DNA of 64,000 nucleotides from Pseudomonas migulae NBRC 103157 (GTDB taxonomy: Bacteria; Pseudomonadota; Gammaproteobacteria; Pseudomonadales; Pseudomonadaceae). This document shows positions 58,815 to 64,000 of the stretch, piece after piece. Where the stretch lies: positions 1-64,000 of the forward strand of contig NZ_BDAG01000036.1 of the NCBI RefSeq assembly GCF_002091715.1, given 5' to 3'. The stretch's first letter is position 1, and each line of letters begins with the position of its first letter. Under the pieces are notes generated by a model. It did not search any database. It had not been told where the DNA came from and was given only the letters and a program-made list of their open reading frames with translations. The position numbers were made by a program, and so were the translations under genes.

Positions 58815-59690
58815 ATGGCTGGTAAAAAGAACACCGAAAAAGAAGGCAGCTCGTGGATTGGGAAAGTCGAAGACTACTCCCGCAAAATCTGGCTGGCTGG
58901 TTTAGGCGTGTACTCGAAGATCGACACTGACGGCAGCAAGCTCTTCGATGCATTGGTCAAAGACGGCGAGAAAGCCGAGAAGCTCACCAAGAACGCTGTC
59001 GGCAAAAAAGTCGATGACGTCAAGGATTCCGCTTCCTCGGCCAAGTCGCGCATCAGTGGCGTGAAAGATCGTGCGCTGGGCAAGTGGGATGAGCTGGAAG
59101 GCGCTTTCGACAAGCGCCTGAACAGCGCCATTTCGCGCCTGGGTGTACCAAGCCGTAACGAAGTGAAAGCGCTGCACAGCAAGGTCGATACCCTGACCAA
59201 GCAAATCGAAAGACTCACCGGTGCCAAGGTTGCGCCTGTTGCGGCGAAAACCGCAGCGGCCAAACCGGCTGCTAAAACGGCCGCCAAGCCACTGGCAAAA
59301 GCGGCCGCTAAACCGGCTGCCAAACCAGCGGCCAAAACTGCCGCAGCCAAAACTGCCGCAGCCAAACCTGCAGCAGCCAAGGCAGCGGCCAAACCGGTCG
59401 CCGCCAAAGCAGCAGCAAAACCAGCCGCCAAGCCAGCTGCCAAACCGGCGGCGAAAGCCGCAGCCGCCAAACCGGCAGCCAAGCCCGCGGCAAAACCTGC
59501 CGCAGCGAAGAAGCCGGCAGTGAAAAAACCGGCAGCGCCGAAAGCCGCTGCACCAAAACCAGCAGTGGCTGCCGCCAAACCGGCAACCCCGTCGACTCCG
59601 GTCAGCACATCGAACTCTGCTACCGCGCCGACCCCTGCTGCAACCCCGACTGCCGCGCCAACTCCATCGACGCCAACCAGTCAGTCCTGA
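58815..59690 (+). CDS. phaF: Phasin/histone-like PHA granule protein PhaF
   Basis: 291 residues. The N-terminal phasin half parallels PhaI (YSRKIWLAGLGVYSKIDTDGSKLFDALVKDGEKAEKL and a coiled linker to about 137). The C-terminal half is a histone-H1-like run of AAKPAAK repeats (about 140-255) that binds DNA and helps distribute granules to daughter cells. It ends in a Ser/Thr/Pro/Ala-rich tail. Transcribed with phaI, towards phaD. Confidence 0.95.
   Translation: MAGKKNTEKEGSSWIGKVEDYSRKIWLAGLGVYSKIDTDGSKLFDALVKDGEKAEKLTKNAVGKKVDDVKDSASSAKSRISGVKDRALGKWDELEGAFDKRLNSAISRLGVPSRNEVKALHSKVDTLTKQIERLTGAKVAPVAAKTAAAKPAAKTAAKPLAKAAAKPAAKPAAKTAAAKTAAAKPAAAKAAAKPVAAKAAAKPAAKPAAKPAAKAAAAKPAAKPAAKPAAAKKPAVKKPAAPKAAAPKPAVAAAKPATPSTPVSTSNSATAPTPAATPTAAPTPSTPTSQS
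59221..59600 (+). repeat. AAKPAAK-coding low-complexity repeat within phaF
   Basis: Degenerate tandem units coding A-A-K-P-A-A-K with mixed Ala codons. Long GCC/AAA/CCG patterns make it prone to slippage and length variation between strains. Confidence 0.85.
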
Positions 59691-59701
59691 TTTCAGGGCT
59701 C

Positions 59702-59740
59702 AAAAAAACGCCCGGCCTGCAAAGGTCGGGCGTTTTTGTT
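59702..59740 (+). terminator. Rho-independent terminator of phaIF
   Basis: Stem CGCCCG-CCT...AGG-CGGGCG with A and T runs (AAAAAAACGCCCG ... GGGCGTTTTTG), just past the phaF stop. Confidence 0.9.
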
Positions 59741-59770
59741 TATGCACGTTTCCATGAACACCGCAGATCC

Positions 59771-59864
59771 AATGTGGGAGCGGGCTTGCTCGCGAAAGCG
59801 GTGTGTCATTCAGCATTGATGTCGTCTGACACGCCGCATTCGCGAGCAAGCCCGCTCCCACATT
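59771..59864. repeat. REP inverted pair (GCGGGCTTGCTCGC class)
   Basis: GGGAGCGGGCTTGCTCGC faces GCGAGCAAGCCCGCTCCCA between the convergent phaF and phaD genes. Confidence 0.9.
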
Positions 59865-59889
59865 TGTTTTGTGTACAACCGAAATTCAG

Positions 59890-60510
59890 TTATTCATGTT
59901 CTTCGAGGTATTGGAGTGCCAGTTGTTCGGTCGCGACCTTGATCGGCGGCAGTAGATGCGGCGCCACCAGCATCATGATCTGATACACCACCAGCCTCAC
60001 CTCACCCTCACGATCCAGAATCCGCTGATAGTCCAGCGAGAACAGCAGCGTCATGGTGATCTGCTCCACCAGTTGCCCCAACGCCTGCGTGTCGCTGACC
60101 AGCAGCCCTTGAGCCTTCAGCCGCGCCAGCAATGAAGCCAGCGTGCGCTTCAGTGCATTGAGCAGGTTGCGTATCCCTTTGGCCAGTTTCGGCAATCGAC
60201 CGGCGAGGTTCGACAGGTCCTGGAACAGAAACCGGTAATGAGCCAGGCGCTCGACGATCAAATGCAGAAACAGCCAATAGTCTTCAGGGGCCAGTTCCAC
60301 GTCGGACGGCGGATCGAGCAGCGGCGCAAGCTCCGCCTGGAAACGCTCGAACAACCCGAGAATCAGCGGTTCCTTGCCGTGGAAGTGGTAGTAGAGGTTG
60401 CCCGGGCTGATGCCCATTTCGTTGGCAACTTCCATGGTGGAGACGTTCGGTTCGCCCTTCTGGTTAAACAACTGCAGGGCACATTCGAGGATCCGGTCGC
60501 GGGTTTTCAT
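59890..60510 (-). CDS. phaD: TetR-family regulator PhaD
   Basis: 206 residues. N-terminal TetR helix-turn-helix TRDRILECALQLFNQKGEPNVSTMEVANEMGISPGNLYYHFHGKEPLI, then an all-helical ligand domain. PhaD of P. putida activates the phaC1 and phaI promoters in response to a fatty-acyl-CoA-type signal. Its position as last gene of phaC1-Z-C2-D supports the call. A REP pair separates it from phaC2. Confidence 0.94.
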   Translation of the reverse strand: MKTRDRILECALQLFNQKGEPNVSTMEVANEMGISPGNLYYHFHGKEPLILGLFERFQAELAPLLDPPSDVELAPEDYWLFLHLIVERLAHYRFLFQDLSNLAGRLPKLAKGIRNLLNALKRTLASLLARLKAQGLLVSDTQALGQLVEQITMTLLFSLDYQRILDREGEVRLVVYQIMMLVAPHLLPPIKVATEQLALQYLEEHE

Positions 60511-60549
60511 CCAGTCTTCTTAATGGTCATGCCACAACCAGGTTCAAAC

Positions 60550-60638
60550 CCGTAGGAGCCGGCTTGCTGGCGATAGCACCACCGCGGTGGCTCGTGATGC
60601 CGCGGTGATGCGATCGCCAGCAAGCCGGCTCCTGCAGG
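60550..60638. repeat. REP inverted pair (CCGGCTTGCTGGC class)
   Basis: TAGGAGCCGGCTTGCTGGC faces GCCAGCAAGCCGGCTCCTG between phaD and phaC2. The loop itself contains a small palindrome (ACCGCGGT). Confidence 0.88.
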
Positions 60639-60666
60639 GTGAGCACCCGTCGTGGTGTATTGAGTG

Positions 60667-62349
60667 TCAGCGCACGCGCACGTAAGTACCGGGTGCCGCC
60701 TCCATCGGTGGATAGTTCTGGTTGCCGAGCGCCATGTGGGTTTCTTTCTGCGCGCCCGAGCGTTCCTGAATCCAGCCCAGCCATTGCGTCCACCAACTGC
60801 CGTCGACTTGCTTGGCGTCGTAATACCAGGCCCGGGGATCGCCGCTCAGTTTCGTGCTTTCGATGAAATTGGCTTTCGGGTTGGAAGGCGGGTTGAGGAT
60901 GCTCTGCACATGCCCGCTGTTGGACAGCACGAAGCGCCGCTCGCCACCCAGCAGCAGCGTCGAGCGATACACCGCATCCCACGGGGTGATGTGGTCGTTG
61001 ATGCCGGCCACGCTGAAGCTGTCGACGGTGACTTTCTGCAAATCGATCGGCGTGCCGCACACTTCAAGACCGCCCGGATGACTCAGCGGGTTGTGCTTGA
61101 AGAAGTCCAGCAGGTCGCCGTGAAAGGCTGCCGGCAGACGCGTGTTGTCGTTGTTCCAGTAGAGAATGTCGAACGCCGGCGGCTCCTTGCCCAACAGGTA
61201 GTTGTTGACGAAGTAGCTCCAGATCAAATCGTTGGGGCGCATCCAGGCAAAGACCTTGGCCATGTCGCGACCGTCCAGCACACCCTTCTGATAGGACCGA
61301 CGCTTGGCTGCTTCCAGGGTTTGCTCGTCGGCGAAAAGAGTCGCGGGGCTCTCCATCTGGCTGTCGAGCAGGCTCACCAGATAGGTCGCGCTGGATACCC
61401 GACGCAGTTGCCGCTTGGCTTGCAAATGACCTTGCAGCGCGGCGATGGTCAGTCCGCCGGCGCAGGCGCCCATCAGGTTGACTTCGCGGGCGCCGGTGAT
61501 CGCCCGGCACACGTTCATCGCTTCTTCCACGGCTTCGACGTAGGTCGACAGGCCCCACTCGCGATGGCGCACATCCGGGTTGCGCCAACTGATCATGAAG
61601 GTCTGCAGGCCGTTTTTCAGGGCGAACTGAACGAAGCTGTTACTCGGGCTCAGGTCGAAAATGTAGTACTTGTTGATCTGTGGCGGCACCACCAGCAGCG
61701 GCTTTGAATACTGCTTCTCGCTCATCGGCTTGTACTGGATCAGCTCCAGCAGCTCATTGCGAAACACCACGGAGCCGGTGGTGGTGGCGACCGTTTTGCC
61801 GACCTCGAATGCCTGTTTGGTGACTTGCCTGGGCAGGCCGTCGTTGTGCAGGAAATCATCGACCAGATGACTGATGCCGCGCACCAGGCTGTTGCCGCCG
61901 GAGTTGAAAATCTCCTTGATCGCCAGCGGATTGAGCAGGGTGTTGGACGGTGACACCGCGTCGTTGAGCAAGGCGAACGCGAAGTGGGCGCGGGCGCGAT
62001 CGTCCGGATTCATGTTGCTTTCGTCGATCCAGCTTTTGACCTGCTTCTGCCAACTCAGGTACGCCTGCAGGCTGCGGCGATAGAACGGGTTGAGGCTCCA
62101 GGCCGGGTCGGCAAAACGACTGTCCTGCGGGTTGGTCGGGTGCAAGGTTTCGCCCAGCAACACCCGCCCCAATTGACCGCCCAGCTTCAATGCATGGCGG
62201 GCGCTGTGCACCGGGTTGCGCAAACCATGGGCGGCGACACTGCGCAGGGTCGATATCAGATCCCGACCCCGCAGGCCGGTAATCGCACTCTGTGCGTTGA
62301 TGAACGCGGCGGGAGTAGGTAAAGATTCCCTCGCTGGTTTATCGCGCAT
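60667..62349 (-). CDS. phaC2: Class II PHA synthase PhaC2
   Basis: Polymerises medium-chain (R)-3-hydroxyacyl-CoA into PHA. 560 residues. The lipase-like box carries a cysteine nucleophile, GACAGG at about 294-299. The general Asp is in AGINDHITPWDAVYRS and the His in SNSGHVQSILNPPSNPKANF. Length is standard for class II. Lies after phaZ in the phaC1-Z-C2-D unit. Confidence 0.96.
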   Translation of the reverse strand: MRDKPARESLPTPAAFINAQSAITGLRGRDLISTLRSVAAHGLRNPVHSARHALKLGGQLGRVLLGETLHPTNPQDSRFADPAWSLNPFYRRSLQAYLSWQKQVKSWIDESNMNPDDRARAHFAFALLNDAVSPSNTLLNPLAIKEIFNSGGNSLVRGISHLVDDFLHNDGLPRQVTKQAFEVGKTVATTTGSVVFRNELLELIQYKPMSEKQYSKPLLVVPPQINKYYIFDLSPSNSFVQFALKNGLQTFMISWRNPDVRHREWGLSTYVEAVEEAMNVCRAITGAREVNLMGACAGGLTIAALQGHLQAKRQLRRVSSATYLVSLLDSQMESPATLFADEQTLEAAKRRSYQKGVLDGRDMAKVFAWMRPNDLIWSYFVNNYLLGKEPPAFDILYWNNDNTRLPAAFHGDLLDFFKHNPLSHPGGLEVCGTPIDLQKVTVDSFSVAGINDHITPWDAVYRSTLLLGGERRFVLSNSGHVQSILNPPSNPKANFIESTKLSGDPRAWYYDAKQVDGSWWTQWLGWIQERSGAQKETHMALGNQNYPPMEAAPGTYVRVR

Positions 62350-62461
62350 GACTCAACACTCCTTCGTCTTCAAGCCGAATACAAACACTTAACCAGAACA
62401 CCATAGACGCTGTAACGGGTTGTTGCGCGGTGCGGCGTCCTGCCGACCGACGATGAGCCGG

Positions 62462-63316
62462 CTAACCGCCCAATGGTGCCGGGTGTGGATGCATCACCGC
62501 GCGCTGCCGTTCTTCCTCGAGGAATTTCATGATGATCGGCGCCACGGCCTCGGCGCGGGTGATCAGGAACAGATGACCGTCATCGATGATGTGCAGCTGG
62601 GCATTGGGAATCCGCCAGGCCAGCACGCGCATGTTGATCAACGGGATCAGCGGATCGTCGTCACCCGCCAGCACCAGCGTCGGCTGATGGATCTTGTGCA
62701 GCCAGTGAATGCTGGTCCAGCCGAGGCCGGCGAACAGCTGCCAGTAGTAACCGAGCTTGCCCGCCGAACGCACTTTTGCAGCATGGCTGGCGGCGAGTGT
62801 CGGATCGCGACGGAACGAGCCGCCGTAGATCATCGGCGCAATGCGAATCACGTGGGAGGGCTGGATGTAGCGCCGCGGGCTGGCCATCATCCACAGCACT
62901 TTCGGCTTGCCCGGCACCATCACCGCACCCGCCGCCGTCGCTGCCAGCACCAGTTTCTTGCAGCGCTCGGGATAGTCGTAAGCAAACTGCTGGGCGAGGG
63001 CGCCCCCCCACGACACACCGATCACGTTGACTTTCCCGTAATCGAGGTAGTCGAGCATCCGCGCCGTGAGTTTGGCCAGGCCCGGAAAACGATAGGGCCG
63101 GTTCGGCGTCGACGAACCGCCAACACCCGGGACATCGAAAGCGATGACTTCGAGGTCCGGGTCCAGCGCCGCGACGAACGGAAACACCAGCTCCAGGTTG
63201 GCGCCGATGCCATTGAAAATCAGCAAGGGCGTCAAGTGAGGCTTGCCGGGGCGTACCGCCGTGCGGAGGGTCTGGCCATCCAGGTCGACGGTACGAAAAA
63301 TGAACGGTTGCGGCAT
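62462..63316 (-). CDS. phaZ: Intracellular medium-chain PHA depolymerase PhaZ
   Basis: Mobilises stored PHA. 284 residues, alpha/beta hydrolase with nucleophile GVSWGGA (Ser about 102), Asp in LVLAGDDDPLIP and His in DDGHLFLITR. Between phaC1 and phaC2, as is usual in fluorescent pseudomonads. The gap to phaC2 (112 bases) shows no strong hairpin. Confidence 0.95.
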   Translation of the reverse strand: MPQPFIFRTVDLDGQTLRTAVRPGKPHLTPLLIFNGIGANLELVFPFVAALDPDLEVIAFDVPGVGGSSTPNRPYRFPGLAKLTARMLDYLDYGKVNVIGVSWGGALAQQFAYDYPERCKKLVLAATAAGAVMVPGKPKVLWMMASPRRYIQPSHVIRIAPMIYGGSFRRDPTLAASHAAKVRSAGKLGYYWQLFAGLGWTSIHWLHKIHQPTLVLAGDDDPLIPLINMRVLAWRIPNAQLHIIDDGHLFLITRAEAVAPIIMKFLEEERQRAVMHPHPAPLGG

Positions 63317-63349
63317 GCTTCAAGCCCTGTAAGTGGATCGGCCCCCATT

Positions 63350-63439
63350 CTGTAGGAACCGGTTTGCTGGCGATCGCATCACTGCGGTGAAACCGTGAAA
63401 CCGCGGTGATGCGATCGCCAGCAAGCCGGCTCCTACGGG
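63350..63439. repeat. REP inverted pair (CCGGCTTGCTGGC class)
   Basis: TAGGAACCGGTTTGCTGGCG faces GCCAGCAAGCCGGCTCCTA between phaC1 and phaZ. The central part is a further palindrome (CATCACTGCGGT ... ACCGCGGTGATG). Confidence 0.88.
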
Positions 63440-63450
63440 TCGGGGGACAT

Positions 63451-64000
63451 TTAGCGTTCGTGTACGTAAGTGCCTGGTGCTGCTTCGCCGGCGGGATAAG
63501 CCTTGTTGCCCAGTTTTGTCGGAGCTTTTTTCAGTTCGCCCGAACGATCCGCTTGCCAGGCCTGCCAGTGCAGCCACCAGGAGTCGGTGTGTTTGGTCGA
63601 ATTTTCTTGCCAGTCCTCGGCTTTTACCGGCATTTCAGCGCTGGTCATGTAACGCGATTTCGGATTGCCCGGCGGGTTCAGGATGCTCTGGATGTGCCCG
63701 CTGCTGGACAGCACGAACTCGACTTTGCCGCCAAACAATTGCGCCGACTTGTAGCAGGACTTCCACGGCGTGATGTGGTCGTTGGTGCCGGCCAGGGAGT
63801 AGATGTCGGCAGTGACCTGCTTCAGGTCGATCGGCGTGCCGCACACTTCCAGTGCATTCGGGCGGATCAGCGGATTGTTTTTGAACATCTCGATCAGGTC
63901 GCCGTGGAACGCGGCGGGCAATCGTGTGGTGTCGTTGTTCCAGAACAGGATGTCGAACACCGGCGGCTCGTTGCCGAGCAGGTAGTTGTTGACCCAGTAG
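63451..64000 (-). CDS. phaC1: Class II PHA synthase PhaC1, C-terminal part (gene continues beyond window)
   Basis: The open frame runs off the right edge with YWVNNYLLGNEPPVFDILFWNNDTTRLPAAFHGDLIEMFKNNP, so only the last 183 or so residues are visible. Active-site Asp is in AGTNDHITPWKSCYKS and His in SSSGHIQSILNPPGNPKSRYM. The nucleophile cysteine lies outside the window. Closely parallels PhaC2, ending YPAGEAAPGTYVHER versus YPPMEAAPGTYVRVR. Confidence 0.95.
   Translation of the reverse strand, partial: YWVNNYLLGNEPPVFDILFWNNDTTRLPAAFHGDLIEMFKNNPLIRPNALEVCGTPIDLKQVTADIYSLAGTNDHITPWKSCYKSAQLFGGKVEFVLSSSGHIQSILNPPGNPKSRYMTSAEMPVKAEDWQENSTKHTDSWWLHWQAWQADRSGELKKAPTKLGNKAYPAGEAAPGTYVHER

Noticed and set aside
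63451..64000. phaC1 as a truncated pseudogene
   Set aside because: The frame is open to the window edge with conserved synthase sequence, so the truncation is only the window boundary.

Overview
The window is chromosomal DNA from a Pseudomonas of the fluorescens group. This is inferred from the GC-rich, densely packed genes, the REP-pair repeats in many gaps, the medium-chain-length polyhydroxyalkanoate (PHA) cluster, the five-step histidine utilisation (hut) locus with hutF/hutG, and the gene order ubiE-ubiJ-ubiB-hisI-hisE-tatABC. I see no rRNA, tRNA, prophage, insertion sequence or CRISPR array.

Layout. 0.1-5.7 kb (minus strand): nitrogen control, with ntrC, ntrB, two coupled DUF4124 genes and glnA; ntrB and glnA each have a sigma-54 type promoter. 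6.0-10.1 kb: thiI, typA, and a YkgJ-type cysteine-cluster gene. 10.4-20.0 kb: carbohydrate and envelope genes, with glycogen phosphorylase, a coupled DUF2339/DUF3999 pair, fbp and a DUF924 gene. 20.1-23.1 kb: a dCache chemoreceptor with the amino-acid-binding motif, a small lipoprotein and a lipocalin.

23.2-38.2 kb: the hut locus in three transcription units, hutF (minus), hutCD (plus) and hutU-Tu-X-W-V-H1-H2-I-G (plus). The hutU promoter region shows, in order, CbrB-like half-sites, a -24/-12 promoter and a HutC operator over the expected start of transcription. hutH1 has lost the MIO tripeptide and a catalytic tyrosine. The hutTh transporter gene known between hutH1 and hutH2 in SBW25 is absent. 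Three REP pairs lie between genes of the operon.

38.4-41.9 kb: an orphan betaine/choline-type binding protein, an HSL-family esterase, pip and dtd. 42.1-46.6 kb: opgG-opgH for osmoregulated periplasmic glucans, preceded by a possible 23-codon leader ORF. 46.8-49.4 kb: an amino-acid ABC transporter. 49.6-57.7 kb (minus): an HBM-type chemoreceptor with a FliA-like promoter, rsmE, tatCBA, hisE, hisI, ubiB, ubiJ and ubiE. 57.9-64.0 kb: the PHA region, with a granule-region protein, phaI and phaF (plus) converging on phaD, phaC2, phaZ and the 3' part of phaC1 (minus; phaC1 runs off the window).

The genes join nitrogen sensing (NtrBC-GlnA), histidine catabolism to glutamate, carbon storage as glycogen or PHA, and envelope adaptation. 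I did not find a clearly undescribed large system. The strongest leads are the HutH1 pseudoenzyme, the long inverted repeat between hutF and hutC, the layered hutU control region, the DUF2339/DUF3999 pair and the opgG leader ORF.
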